The notes beneath the pieces were generated by a model that saw only the letters and a list, made by a program, of their open reading frames with translations, did not search any database and was not told the DNA's origin. Both the position numbers and the translations under genes were made by a program. This document shows, piece by piece, positions 24,780-37,739 of a DNA stretch of 64,000 bases. The stretch lies in NCBI GenBank assembly GCA_964017155.1, contig OZ024856.1:15200740-15264739 (forward strand), read 5' to 3'. How positions within the stretch are numbered: position 1 is the stretch's first letter; each line of letters begins with the position of its first letter. The DNA is from Oasisia sp. SBJ-2009 (lineage: Eukaryota > Annelida > Polychaeta > Sabellida > Siboglinidae).

Positions 24780-25065
24780 AAAGGACCTTCAAAAATGACA
24801 GGTCCAATGGATTTTCATAAGTCCCAGGTCCAGAAGACCTTTAGAAGAACCTTCAGAAAAGGACCTTCAAAGACACGTGTCCAAACAACCTTCAGAAAAT
24901 AAAGATCCAAGGACTTCCAGATGTCATGTGTCTAGTGGACGGACTTGCAAGAGAAACATGGGGCAAACGAATCAAAAAGTCACACTTCCAGGGGACCACA
25001 AGGGACCCTCAGAAGTCACAGGTCTAATGGACCCTCACAGGTCCCACCCAAAAGCCACGTGCTAA
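24780..25065. repeat. Diverged tandem repeat around GGACCTTCAGAA
   Basis: Segments of about 30-40 bp repeat the themes GGACCTTCARAA, CACAGGTCCAATGGA and CAGGTCC. The array is old and irregular. The open frame across part of it has no recognisable domain. Confidence 0.5.
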
Positions 25066-26326
25066 TTGAGTTGTCATGTTTTGTCAGTTAATAATAATAA
25101 TAATCATTATTTATTCATGATAACCTTATAAAATATACATTTTATCTTCCCAAGGGTTGTGAACATAATGTAGATACACTAAACAAAAGTTTACCTAATA
25201 AACTGCGTAATGCAGTTATAATATAGTGAATAAATATTACAATTTTAAAATTAGAATTGTACAAATGCTAAAAACAGGATAAGTAGCATTAACAAATATA
25301 ATAAAAACATCCAGTAAAACTATCTATTCCATTGTGCGTCACTGGCATCTAATTTAAAACATCCTGCATATACGCCTTCTTACACAGAGAGTTGGAGTTT
25401 CATATTTCTAGATCTAAATTATTTCAGCTAAGTCAGTTGAGCCTTCGAGTGGGCTGTGGATGAACTGACCCTGTGTCCCTGATGTCAGCCACCCTCTCAC
25501 CAGGGGTAGCCACCCTCCCACCAGGGGTATGTGAGAAATGTGCCGGCGACTGAGGTTACTCTGTGTTTATTTCTAGCATTCTCAACACAATGGATTTGTA
25601 AAGCATTGTCATTGAATGGTAACAAACGGCATTTTGTTTGGGTTAATATTACTGGGAATATTAACAAAACAAAACTGATATAATTGGTCACGCTAATTGC
25701 AGTGAGGAAGATGTCACCATCGCGATTTCTGAGTTAACTACTGCTGTAAAATGTTGATTGTAGTCATGTGTGTTTGTTTGTACTAACATCAAAAATATGC
25801 ATTTGTTTCTCTTCAAGAAAGATATCTATGTAGTATGGTTAGTCTTCTAATGCATATAATTAGATAGAGTTGTGCAGAAGTTGTATAGTTCAGTCAGGTA
25901 TATGTCCAAGTTGTCTGGCCGGCCATTTTTTATATCGGTATGATGTGTGCATTTATATACATGACCCACTAAGGTTCAGCCAGTCAGCCTAACTTGTCTA
26001 GAAACATAAATGCATGCCTGTGTGTGCACATACACACTCATGCAACGTTATACAAGCATATACAGCAAACACATAGATATGTACACACGCATGTACGCAT
26101 GCATGCACTGAAGTGCACACAAACATTTGTACAACATGTTTGCCTAGACACCCATATGCAGTGCCGGCATGAAGCACAAACAAGTGCCATGCACACCGGT
26201 CTGCGTGCAATGTGGCTGCCGCCCGTGCACACACGACACTCGCACGCGCGCGCGCACGCACGCCAGGGGTAGCGGCTGCAGGTGTAACCTTTCTGTGACA
26301 GTGACAGCGTAGTAGCTGTTCCATTA

Positions 26327-26452
26327 ATGAAGTCCGTTGACATGGTGCTGGCTGCGCTGGCTCTGTCTCTGGCTCTGTCTCTGGCTCGGCCCGGCTCCCC
26401 CTGGACCCCCGTAGAGGATAGCACACACACTGTCAATGGAGACCGACGTTAA
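26327..26452 (+). CDS. Possible 41-codon small ORF with signal-peptide-like start
   Basis: An ATG frame encodes a short lysine start (MKSVDM), a hydrophobic run of alternating Leu, Ala and Ser (VLAALALSLALSLA), a Ser-Leu-Ala that would suit signal peptidase, and a 21-residue tail, RPGSPWTP... to NGDRR. The hydrophobic part comes from an imperfect CTGGCTCTGTCT microsatellite and the start context is weak, so chance is the leading explanation. It lies in the BCL11 intron on the same strand. No family is recognised. Confidence 0.15.
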   Translation: MKSVDMVLAALALSLALSLARPGSPWTPVEDSTHTVNGDRR

Positions 26453-26633
26453 TGTCATCACGACGATGTATATACCACCATTATCAGGTATGTTTCTACG
26501 TATCGCTTTCGGTAAACAAAAGATTATTCACGAATCAGGGTGTGTGAAGTTCACATCGAAGGCGTTTTAAACACGGTCGGTCGTTTAGTTTGAAACGCTC
26601 TGCTCGGAATACAGATGAACTTCACGGAAGGAC

Positions 26634-26722
26634 GTTTGAAATTCATGCAGACAAATGTCCGTTTGAAATTCGCCTGCCGCTAAACTGATTACAATACAAA
26701 CAGGAAGAGCTGTTTGAAATTC
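26634..26722 (+). promoter_or_regulatory. Three copies of GTTTGAAATTC
   Basis: The 11-mer GTTTGAAATTC occurs at 26634, 26661 and 26712 within 89 bp of otherwise unique sequence; a related GTTTGAAAC lies at about 26588. This could be a homotypic binding-site group. The bound factor is unknown. Confidence 0.35.
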
Positions 26723-27953
26723 GGATAGCAGCTGGGCAGATAAAACGGCATGGTAATCGTGCATAATTTTACGTGTTCACGCCGCCAATTGTCTGTGAGG
26801 CGGTGAAAATTAGCCGTTTTGATGTACAGATGTAGGTCCGATTAAGGTTAATCAAACTTGACTTGGGAAGGCAGTCACGTCATACCGGAAAGAGATTAGG
26901 GCAGTTATATTATGCAAGAACGGCTCCGAATGCGAACCGGGCATTGTCGCCATCGTCGTCCCGCCGATATGTCACACGTAGGTTGTTGTATCTCCCTCCA
27001 CGAGAGGCTTAATTTTTTATTTATTTCGACAGGATTTGTAATAACTTTGAAATAGCATTTGTCATGGCGAGATCGCCGTGGTGATAACGTGGATGAATGT
27101 GATGTAACGATGGTGCGTGGGCAGACCGAGGCGCGTTTGTCCCGGGAAAATCACCGCTCAAAATCTTTCGGAGTGTATTAATTTTTGCTGCATAATCCGG
27201 CGCTGGCAGATGAGAAATTATGATGGGAAAATTTTGCCCGTTATCTGCCGGGGTAACCTTCTGCTTTGTTTTTATCTGGGCACCGATTTCTTGAGCATTG
27301 CAGCCACTTCATGTGATATCTCTCGCAGAAGTAGGCGGGGCAGTTTCCTGTGCTTTGTAAGAGTCTTTACTGATTAATGTTTGATTCTGGTCATTAATTA
27401 AATACAGTGCCGTTCTGCCCCGAATTCCCTGTTGGTTTTCATTCATGATAGATATTTCTCACTTATGTGAAATAACGTGGAGATGAACGAGGGTTGGTTT
27501 GACAGAAACAAGTTACAAAACACCTGCAGACTTTGATGGATTTAAAAGATGAATATTGCTTGTTTTTATTAACTGAAATACGAACAGTGATTGTAATATT
27601 GGAGTAGGTGTTGGCAGACGTGACATTTCATTAGCAAACAACTAGGTAGATGTATGCATCATTCTGGAGATCTTCTCAGGTTCATTCAAATGAAATTTTT
27701 AATAAAAATTAGTATTGTGAAAAATAAAAATAAATTTTTAAAAGAATTTATGTTTTTAAAGAACTTTGAATTTATCAAATTATTCACGAAAATTACCAGT
27801 AAAAGATACATGTATTTTTAGAACCGTGCAAGCAGATAGTTTATTCGTGTACTCAATATTCTGGATGTATGTTTGGGAAATGAATAATAAAGATTAGGTG
27901 AAGTGAAAACCAGAACGCTGTCGAATGCCTGTCGTTTTTGTCCTCCTTCTCTG

Positions 27954-27965
27954 CCACAAGGTGGC
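27954..27965 (+). promoter_or_regulatory. CTCF-like motif CCACAAGGTGGC
   Basis: Matches 11 of 12 positions of the CTCF core CCASYAGRKGGC. It lies in the BCL11 intron. Confidence 0.4.
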
Positions 27966-29574
27966 ACTTTCTTCTAGGAAGGTCGTTCTTTACTCAAGGT
28001 CATTCTGCACGGATAACGTTCCCGAGGTCTTAACCCCGGATTTATTTCCGTGGCTCGGACTCTGATCAGATGTCGTCCAATTTAAGTGTATTTGCAGTAA
28101 TCGTGATTGGGCGATATACAGATACGGCGCTGGTGTTTTTGTAGCGGAGACGTTAGCCCGTGCGCAGTGCCGTTCGTTGATACAGTGAGCGTATTGATTC
28201 ACGAGCGAGCGCCTGTCGTCGTAGTAAGCGGTAAAAGCAAACGTTGTAGTAGTAATCGTAGTAACGGCAATCAGAAAAAGTCTATCTCAGCTCATTAGGA
28301 TTCTTGGCCGCGCGCCGTTTCGCGGGGAAACAGTATTGATGTGCCATCTAAGTGATGTGACACGTCTTGCGTATTACCACGCACGCGTCACCGTGGCACA
28401 GCCGGGGCGTGTGTGTGTCTCCCCTTCCAGTCCGCTGGGTTGTAGGCGGCGTTTTTTCCTAAAATTGTAGTACATGACTTCATTCATCATTTCTGACGTC
28501 TCCATCAGCATTTCTCGCTAAGACTTGATTGATTGTGTATCGGTTTCGCGTAAAGGTGTAGGCCTCGATATTTTGTACACAACTGCAGCCATATTTATCT
28601 TTCTCACGTCATTGTCAATTGTCACAATTCTAACATTTGGCTCACTTTTTTACCTACATTTGCAGTAGCACATGATCTAATTTCATCCAGTATAATCTTA
28701 CGGGTGTTACAAAATAACTGCTAGTACAAAATATGTTTTTATGTTTATTTGACACCTAGATTATTGATTTTATTTTTTTGGTAATTATACTTTTTATATA
28801 TCAGGCCATCCAACTATTGAACAGCAACAAGAATAAATGTTTTGATTGCCACATAAATCTGACATTTTATTAAGTGGGAGATGATTTAAAACACAGTGCC
28901 ACCATTCTTTTAAAGTCATGCTTCGGGCTAGCCTCATTTAACCAGACTCTGTGAAGTGGCAGCCCTTTTCAGCCCCTCAATTCTGCCTGGAATATTAATG
29001 GCCTGCCAATGTGACCGAGAGGGCGGCCTTCCCTTAGATTAGGTTAGAGACACTGATTGGCTCTCAGGCCAACTATGAAATGAAATAAAAATAATTATAT
29101 ACTTTTATATCATCACTTTTATATCATATCTTTTTATCATGATATCCTATGAAAATATTCAACATTGAACTTATATTCACAGAAAAAATTACAAATACAT
29201 ATTTGCAATTGTTTATGAACCAGGAATTAAACATATCGATTGGCTATCACGAGTACATAAAAATAAAAAGAATAAATACGAATAATTGTGTATAAAGTGA
29301 TACTGTTTTCAAGTGTACTTTAAATGTTGGTTATATCGACACAATTAATTATTTAGAAATAGTTCAATGTTATTTTTTAAGAATTTATATTACTGAATTC
29401 ATGAGTGTACCAGTGTTGCCTCTAATGGATAACATTCAAACATGCTTTAAACCACCAGACTGTCTTCTCGGCGTAGATATGCAGCTGACCGAGAGTCGGT
29501 TAAGTGAGTCTAGGTTGGGGCTGGGTCAATGTGACCCAAACAACAAGGTCAATAATTTCCTGTATTTACATTTT

Positions 29575-29857
29575 TATTTTATTTGCATATTTATACACCT
29601 GCTGTACAACCCAACTATGTGTTGGATATAGGAAACTGTTCATTGCAACAGAGAATGGCAAATTAATACAGAAATTAGCAACAGATTGTGTAAAGGCTAG
29701 GAGTATCAGTTCATTTAAAACATAGTTTCATAAGCCCAGGCTATGTGTTAAATACCTAGTGATTTTTCGCTTGTTTTGGAGTAAATTGCTTTGTCATGCT
29801 ACATTTTCTTACATATATTTAAAAGGTTTCTGGGGCAAAACAGGATATTCAATTTTT
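29575..29857 (+). mobile_element. LINE 3'-end remnant, first of a direct pair
   Basis: Aligns with 31218-31510 in the same orientation. It encodes a degenerate RT tail, KLATDCVKARSISSFKT, which resembles the C-terminal Leu-x-Asp-Cys-Val-x-Ala-x-Ser-Val motif of CR1-like elements. The shared 3' part runs to GGGCAAAACAGGATATYCAA. Confidence 0.65.
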
Positions 29858-30458
29858 ATGTTTTGCTAAAAAAACTTCTATGTTTTGAACGAATTCTGGA
29901 TACTCTTGCTGGGATCATAATTGGTAAGTTGCTGAGGTCATTTAAGGTTTGACTCTAAAAATAAACTGACTGAAGAACCGTGGTGATGACATACGGTGTT
30001 ATGGTCTGTTTTTAAAATGTTGGAAGTGAATGTTTTTAATCAGTGATTAATTAATAACTTCATTGTTCATTTGTTGTTGTCACAGCACGTCATCTAGCTG
30101 TCAATCCTGTCACAGGATATGTGAAGTGAATAATGTTGTATTCCATATAACATAGTGACAGGTTGAAACCATGCAGATGGTGTTAATGTATCTTAGGTTT
30201 CAAAAAGTACTTATTAACTTTGTATCTAGATATAAACAACAGTTCCCACGAAATAGCCACAACTAATTCATCATTAGAGACTTGATTCAATGGTGTGAAT
30301 AATAGTGTCAGGATACCACCTGTCCATCATTGAGACTGTAAACAAGTCATATAAATAACTTTCTTTTTAATCATTGCTTTAAACTAATAGAGTGCATCTT
30401 TATAAAAAATATATTTTGGATGCTGTGAGGAAAACTGACCTACTAGATATTAGAGGTG

Positions 30459-30532
30459 GTAGCGGTCAGTGGTGGGAGTGGTCATTGGTGGGAGTGGTCA
30501 GTGGTGGGAGTGGTCATTGGTGGGAGTGGTCA
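30459..30532. repeat. 16-bp tandem repeat with TGGTCA
   Basis: About four to five units alternate AGTGGTCAGTGGTGGG and AGTGGTCATTGGTGGG. Each carries TGGTCA, the motif also found in the 28-bp array at 22.8 kb. Confidence 0.85.
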
Positions 30533-31217
30533 TCTCAACTGATACTGTTATTTGCCTTTTTCCATAGATCAAGCCAGACACAGATATGGTTGTAGCAGAC
30601 AGGGTGTGTGTCTATTTGGTGTAATGTGGTAACTGGTTTCCGTTGTGAGAAGGCTTGTTGTTATTTGTGGTCAGTTATTTGTGGTCAGGTCAGTTGATGC
30701 CTTGCCATGGTTTATGTTAGACTGGACGCAGTCCACCCATGAGTCACTGGCAGACCAAACCAGTTTGACCAGTCCGGCACCAGTTAGTTCCGATAATTGT
30801 TGTCCAAGGTTTTCTGCGCTAGAACGGAAGGGTCAAGTCTAGTGACCACTTTGGACTAATGCTCACTTTCAGATCTGATAACGTCAGACCAGAAATGGGA
30901 AGTCGTTTGTATGACAAAGATAAGTATATAAAGTGAAATACAATATAATGTTGAATGAATACAGCTAATGAAGTTTATCATGATTGATATATAAGCATAG
31001 ATATTATATCTTACCAGGAAGCTTGCACTACTAAAAATAATTGATCACTAATGATAGAGCCTCTTATGTAATGTTATATATAATAATAATTGTATATGTA
31101 TAATTCTGATATACAGACTTCCCTATATGTTATGAAGCAATACAATGTGTAGGGCTACCGATGTAATAGTATGTTTCTAGACTGTAAAAATTAAGGAATT
31201 AATATTAATAATAAAAT

Positions 31218-31510
31218 ATCAGTTTATTTGCATATTTATACAGCTGCTGTACAACCCAGCTATGTATTGGACATAAGAAATTGTTCCTTGTAACAGAGGA
31301 TGGCAAAGCAAAACAGAAATTATCAACAGATTGTGTAAATGCTAGGAGTGTCAGTTAATTTAAAACATAATTTCATAAGGACAGGTTAAGTTATATATAT
31401 ACTCAGACAGTAATTGTTTGCTTGTTTTGGGGTTAATTGCTTTGCCATCTTACATTTTCTTACATATATTAAAAAGGTTTCAGGGCAAAACAGGATATCC
31501 AATTTTTTTT
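31218..31510 (+). mobile_element. LINE 3'-end remnant, second of a direct pair
   Basis: About 1.65 kb downstream of its partner at 29575. It encodes KLSTDCVNARSVS, then a stop. The pair is roughly 80% alike by eye. It ends in a T-rich run near 31502. Confidence 0.65.
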
Positions 31511-33430
31511 TTTCTTATAAAAAACTTGTTTTGAACTTAGGGCATACATGAAACCTACATGTACACCATGTTGGAATATCTTCAGGACACAGTCTCATAT
31601 CCATTGGTAACAAAGGCCAGTTTTTGTACATTTCAGTTAAGAAATTTGGCCCACCCAGTTAAAAATATCACACAATGTGGCATTTCTTGCATGTTGAAAC
31701 CTTGCAATTAATAATTAAAAAAAAAACATTACAAAAACAAAAAAACATCTCAAGGTTAAATTGATAATGAAACAATGATATATAATTTATTCATCAGTCA
31801 AGGTATGCTTCTCTAGATCCGAATGTAAACACTTGGTGTCTACAAGGTTATAAAAAATGGTTCTCGCCAAGTCGAGACAGTACGGTAGAGGAATGCAGGT
31901 TTGTGTACGAAGCCTGTTCATGACTAAGTGCGGTCTTTGTGTAGATGTCAAGCCGCCTAGACACTGCACACGATCTTGAGGAGAAAAAAACGGAATCGTA
32001 AAAGCAAGACTTTGGTATCGCGAGATGGCCACCTGACGTGAGAGGGGGTCTTGTTTCACGTGTAGTTTATCTCCCTCCATAATTTCTCCCCGGGCAGGTC
32101 ATCTGAATGACAGTTTAATTGACGATGGTCGTAACTACCGCGCAGCGGTACCTATTACTTAAATATTTGTGCAATGAATGCTCCCTTGGTCTTTATCGAT
32201 GCGATATTCAAAGGACGAATGAAGCGTTTGTGCAATTTATCATAAGTGGGGCAAAGCTGTGTGTTTTACATAAATTAAGTTCGATAGGGGTTGAGGGTGG
32301 GTAGGTTTAGGGATGTTAACAAATGCTGCTCCGGCGGTCAAAATGTGGAGTGACGTCCCCACCGGAGCGGGATGTGACACCCCTGAGTGACGGAAATAGT
32401 GTCGAGTGACCTTCACCTTGTCTGGCGGCCTGACTGGTCAGTGCTTGAGTGCAGTGAGTCAGCGGAGTGTAATTAATCGTCTGCCACGGGGAGTCGGGTG
32501 TTGGGCTGGTGCTCTATCAGTATCAGACCCGGCCGGCCACGGCCACGGCCCGGCCTCTTCCTGAAGAGATCCCGCCAAAAAAACTCCACCAGTCTACACC
32601 CAGCTGGGCCAGTGTAGCGGGGCCGGCCGATTCACTCCAGCTGTCGTCTGGACCGGCGATGGCGGGGCCGATCGGGCAACCCTGGATGAAATTGGGGCAG
32701 CCCCAAACAGTCCTCGTTACCCCATTTCCCTCGGAAAGTTGCGTGACTGAGAAACCAGCCTCGGTCGGCATACCTCCCTCCGAAACTGTACACTAATCAG
32801 GCGTTTGTTTTTTCCGGTTGTTGGAAAAGTTTCAGTGGGATTCACGGCTCTTTCTGCGGCCAGGTCACGCCTCGATCTCGATCGTGGTCGCGCTATGTGG
32901 GTCAGTGTTCATTTGGGCTAAGTTCATTTCGCAGCCATTACTCATGTTAGGCGCATTTTTTTCCTGACTGCCCCCGAGATGCAATGGCTGGGCGTCAACT
33001 CTGGATGTCTACTGACCTGTGTGATCTGCTCCGTGCAGTGTGAAATAGGCTTAGTTTAATCTGCATTACAACATACAATTTTTTCCAGGGGTTGACGTGT
33101 GGTTTTGCACTAAGCCAGTGGTCATTCAAGGGCAGGTTTCATAGAACGGGATTCGTGGGGCGTGATGATTCCCGAATCACCCCACGGGTTGTCATATAGT
33201 TCTTGGTCACAAACAACAAGTTGACAAACAGGGAAATGTCACAGAATTATTGGCACAATACGTTTGAGAAAAAACTGGGGGTGCACTGTGAAAAGATGGA
33301 AATTATAATCAATTGGGATAATTTTTTAACCTTGTCATAGGCTATGATTTTCGCAGTGAGGATTCACGATGTAAGGGTTGTTCCCTTCAAGAGACACAGT
33401 GTTTAATAATACATCGCAATGTGGTACAGC

Positions 33431-33975
33431 GTCTTTGTCAATGTCATCCGCCATTGTTGAAGGTGAACGTAGCAGGGCGGATGGTGCTCATTGGTCAGTT
33501 TAACATCGTCATCTCGATAGCATTGAACGAGTATCATCGTCTCGATAGTGTTGAATAAATATTTTTTACTGTATCTATGGGTAACCTGCAGTGTTCACAT
33601 ACTGCGGTTGGCAATAAACGTTCTGTGTGTGGCTTGATATCTGCGCTGATAAAAAACATAGTGCACTACGTGGACTACTTTCTTTGATTGAGGACAATTT
33701 GCCAAGTAAAAAACACGGAGCACCATAGAATTAATATATTTTTTAATGTTTAGTTTTTTTTAATCGAACAGTTACATTCAATAAGACCATCCTACTAAAT
33801 TATATATACACACACGTAACCAGTTGGCAGGGCGATTCACATGACCCCTATAAGATGTGTATTAATGCGCAGATGTTTCACGAAAGTAGTCCCGGTAGAA
33901 CCTTAGGAAACGAGTGCAAAAAAGCCGGTATCGTTCAGTAAGAGTGTGAGCGAGCCTCATTTGATCATTGCAGAT
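33431..33975 (+). repeat. Duplicated ~547-bp intronic block, copy 2
   Basis: Partner of 18981-19528, same orientation and nearly equal length (545 versus 548 bp). The two copies lie about 14.4 kb apart. The same conserved islands occur in the same order. Confidence 0.85.
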
Positions 33976-35164
33976 ATGTGACTTGCCGTTTTTTCTCCGG
34001 TGGTTGGGAGGGTTGGACGGGTCGGACTAGAAGGACCAATGGCCCTGTCACATCCGCATGGCTACTTCCTATAACCGTGCAGCTCGGGCCGAGTGTTAAA
34101 CCCGGCGTGAAACAGCGTTAGTTCGACTGCATGGCCAGTCACACGAACGCGCTTCTCCTTTGATGTTTTCCCAGTCCGTTTTACTTCGTCACGTTTTGGC
34201 AAAAAGGTACGATTGATACTGAATAAGTTAAAAAGAAAATCCATCTGAACCGTCAAGTCCAATGAGCATTTCCACACACAGAGTGTGGCTGTAGGTGCCT
34301 GGAGGAAGGCACACAACCAGAACTCCCTCGTGGCCCTGGATGTCGGAGAGGTCAACGAACTGTGGCTACTCAACTCTCGGTTATTGCCCCGGCAGCCGAG
34401 TATTCCCATATTGGAAAAAAACGACGTTGAAAAATTGTCATTCATTATTAATTTTTATTAGAAGTTATGAAATGTCGCAGGAGGTGAAGTAGGTGTGTGT
34501 GGTGGTTGGCACCAGGTTGGTTCGGTCGATGTTGGTAAAAGTTGTGATTGGGCAAGAGTTTAGAACTGAACTGTACGTGGGTGAAGACAAGGGAGGTTAC
34601 ACAGTATTTAGGTGTGGTTGGTATTAATTGTTTGAAAATTTGAATGTTTTGCCCCAAGTATCATGTTTGCATTGCATGCCTGAACAGTGAGTTCATTGTT
34701 CATAAACAGGCAACAGTCCATTAACAGTCCATTTATTTTTTTGTTTTTAATTCTTAACTATTTTACCACATTTGATCTATCAAGATGTTACAATATAGTA
34801 TAATTTATATTATAGTATAATTTATATTATTGGTACTGTACATCAAATATGATTTAAAAAAATGCACCTTTAACATAGAGATGAATCATTCACATCTTGT
34901 GACAACTTTGTGTGTGATTTCTCTAAATCGTTACTGACATTAATGAGGTCATGATGTACTTGTTCTTGGACAACTAGTCTCACAGTTTTGGGATGTGCAG
35001 CTAGTCTCAAAGTCACAGCTAGTGGCAAACTGAGGGTGTGGGGGTCAGGGGTTGGGGGTCACCACGCTTATACAAAAAATTCTTACACCCTTGTGTGTGG
35101 TGATTTAGGAAGTGAATTATGTAGCATTTTCAGAATGTGTGTTGCCATGTGTTGATGCAGAAGA

Positions 35165-35260
35165 TAAGTAGATAATAATAATTTTATTGTCCAATCATAG
35201 AGTGGAAATACATTTTGCACTTTGGGGGTTGCATACAAACACAATATTTAAGTCACATAG
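35165..35260 (-). mobile_element. Probable LINE 3'-tail remnant
   Basis: On the minus strand it reads TGTATTTCCACTCTATGATT, then GGACAATAAAATTATTATTA. This layout (ATTTCC, a short gap, GGAC, AATAAA, then a trinucleotide tail) recurs at about 48505-48580. No coding sequence remains. Confidence 0.4.
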
Positions 35261-36929
35261 TAATGCATGTATACAGTAAAATCAGGCAAGTAAAATATAA
35301 ACGGTAGCTAAAATATATAATATATATTGGAATAAATAAATATGCTAAAACAATATGACAATATTATAATAAGATAAATTAATTAATTAATAGAGATGAT
35401 AAAACAACATTGCATTGGCAGCGGTAGAGACTGTGATAGGTCAACGATGTGTCTCTGCACTCCTCCCTTGGACACACTGCTTACGTCTGTGGTGTAAGCG
35501 TAAAGTGGGGCAGACGGACATGTTGCCAAACAATCCCGCAGTATTTCGGTTTAGTTTTTTGTCGTTCCTGACCTTCCGCAGGGCTCGGCCCTGTGTTCAA
35601 TACAGCCTGGCGCGGGGGTGTTCAAAGGAGGCGAAAATAGGAAGTTAATTCGGGAAGGTTCTGCCCGCCGGGCGTCCCAGGGGATGTTCTTAAAGACCAC
35701 ACACACGTCAACGACACCCACTCCCACGAGAATGCACGCCCACGAGCTAGTGTGAGAAGACAATGGAAAAAGAGGAATCAGCAGGTGCCTCGCTGTGTGC
35801 ACCATCCCTGAGAATGGGAAAAACGGGAGCGCGGGGAGGATTCTTTGGACGACTGGATCTTGTCCCACGGAGCAGACGATGCTCGAAGATACGATGAGGC
35901 GTGCCTCGATTTTACGGGCGATGTTCTGTGCATGTTATTGAGAAGTGTTAAATATGTTTCTGGGAATTAATTACCCAGTTCAGGTGATATTTCAGACTGC
36001 AAGATTATTTTGTTCGTTTTGTTTTAGTTTTCGTTAGTCACCAAAGTTGTTTTTGCTACATCTAATAGTAAATCATCTTTATGCAGTTTCCAGTCTTCAC
36101 CACAAGTATTATTATGGACATAATTTGTTATAAGATAGACACGTCATTAGAATTGTTATTTTATTGTACCAGAGTTCTTTATAAACATCACTCAGTACTG
36201 CTTTTACATTATTTTTAACATTTGATTTAAAACTGGATTGGTTTAATATTTTAGTTAAGGAATTTATATTATTTGTTCTCAAATAAATCGGAATGTAACG
36301 CAAGGTTCAGTGAGACCAATTATAGACCGTTTTGGAGGATTTTCCCAGCCAAAAAACTCACACGTTTAGTAAACATGTCACATTACAACAGAGGTCAAGT
36401 CATGTAAAAAAGCAGAGAGAAACCGGAAGCATTAACTTTGACAATGTTTATCAGCAAACAGTGTAACTGCTTGTTTTGATGAAGAGAAAAATTATCGTTA
36501 TTTATGCGTGGATTTCCCGTCCCGAACAAGACGAATGGTGGTATTTTTTGCGGCGTGCATCATTTCTGTGAATTGTCTTCGATTGAGGTTCAGTGAGACA
36601 TCACAGCTAGACACAGGCCGTGTGTGAGTGAGTGAGTGGGTCGGGCAGTCATGAGCAGTGTCTTCATTCAACTCGCACCCAAACAATCCATGCATTCGTA
36701 GCGCATGCTAAATACGGATTCAATTTGTCATAATTGATTTGTCGCAATATGATTTGTGACTGACATCTGCGACTATGAGTCTATTGTCCGATCACTTAGC
36801 AACGTGTTTCCAGGTTTTTTTGAGGTTGGAAGCACGCCTGTTGAAGACCATAGCCAAGAAATACACAAGTAGCTTGCACCACTCAATGCGAGATGGCCTG
36901 CTGGGCTGACAGGGGGCTTGAGCAGTGCT

Positions 36930-36941
36930 GCCATCTTGTGG
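36930..36941 (-). promoter_or_regulatory. CTCF-like motif CCACAAGATGGC (minus strand)
   Basis: Matches 11 of 12 positions of CCASYAGRKGGC and is followed by AGCAC, as in strong vertebrate sites. It is 800 bp before the BCL11 terminal exon. Confidence 0.4.
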
Positions 36942-37739
36942 ATAGTTTTGAATTACAAGTGGGATTGCTGTTTAGAACATGTTCAATACTAAACGTTCTG
37001 CAGATTTGAGCAGCAATGCAATATGAGATGTTTTTATTTAGGAAACCAGTTCTAAATCTTACATTAATTTAGTACACCATATTTATTCATTTTTTCTTTG
37101 TAGCATGGCTGGCAATTTCAGCATAACTGTAGTGTTACTTAGTCAGAGTTTGTGCAATTATGGCACACACTTTGTTTTTATTTTGGCATCTCCCATCTCA
37201 TCAGTGTTGTGGTGAATTGTTGTAAATTAAATCATATGCTGGCTCATGTTACGTTTCAATCGATATTTGGTTAAGGTATATTATCATACATCTAATTTGA
37301 TCGTTGTTAATCATTATTACTGTATATAAGCTGTACCGATTCTTATGCTGTTGATACAATTTGAGTTATCGGTTTAATTTTGATATTTCTATTCAAACAT
37401 TAAATGTATGTTGCATGTAATACATACAAATCAGGATTGTCTATCATGATTTGTATATATATGTCATGTGTTTGTATTCAATATTGTTTCAGGCAATCAG
37501 TCAATAAAGCAATTGTGCTGTTTGTATGTTGCATGCTAAATGGCAGTGTCTACGTTGGTCAACAGATATCTGTGCAACGTACAGCAAGATCAACACTTTA
37601 AAACAAAAAACAAATAATATTTTGTTAAGACAGATTGGGCGGTCACCATGTGTGAAATGAAGGTAATTATCATTATTAATTAAGTGTCATCGTTTTTTGC
37701 CCATACTTTTGCTTTAAACCGTATTGTTTGTTGTTGCAG

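Larger units (their letters stand above)
6846..37739 (+). other. bcl11: BCL11 30.9-kb intron
   Basis: The intron runs from GT at 6846 to the TTGTTGTTGCAG acceptor ending 37739. It separates the CCHC finger exon from the C2H2 exon, as in vertebrate BCL11A and BCL11B, which also carry long introns near this point. Stretches in which I recognise nothing beyond AT-rich or mixed non-coding DNA are 8260-9040, 9720-11730, 12001-13570, 13980-14760, 14940-16540, 17450-18520, 21160-22800, 23260-24770, 25340-26320, 26730-29570, 31520-33420 and 33980-37700. CpG-richer islets occur at about 10140-10560, 22130-22560 and 32480-32800 and may be regulatory. Confidence 0.85.

Noticed and set aside
32509..32796. 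95-codon + strand frame in a GC-rich islet
   Set aside because: It is open by composition and recurs on the opposite strand; there is no recognisable domain and no splice structure.
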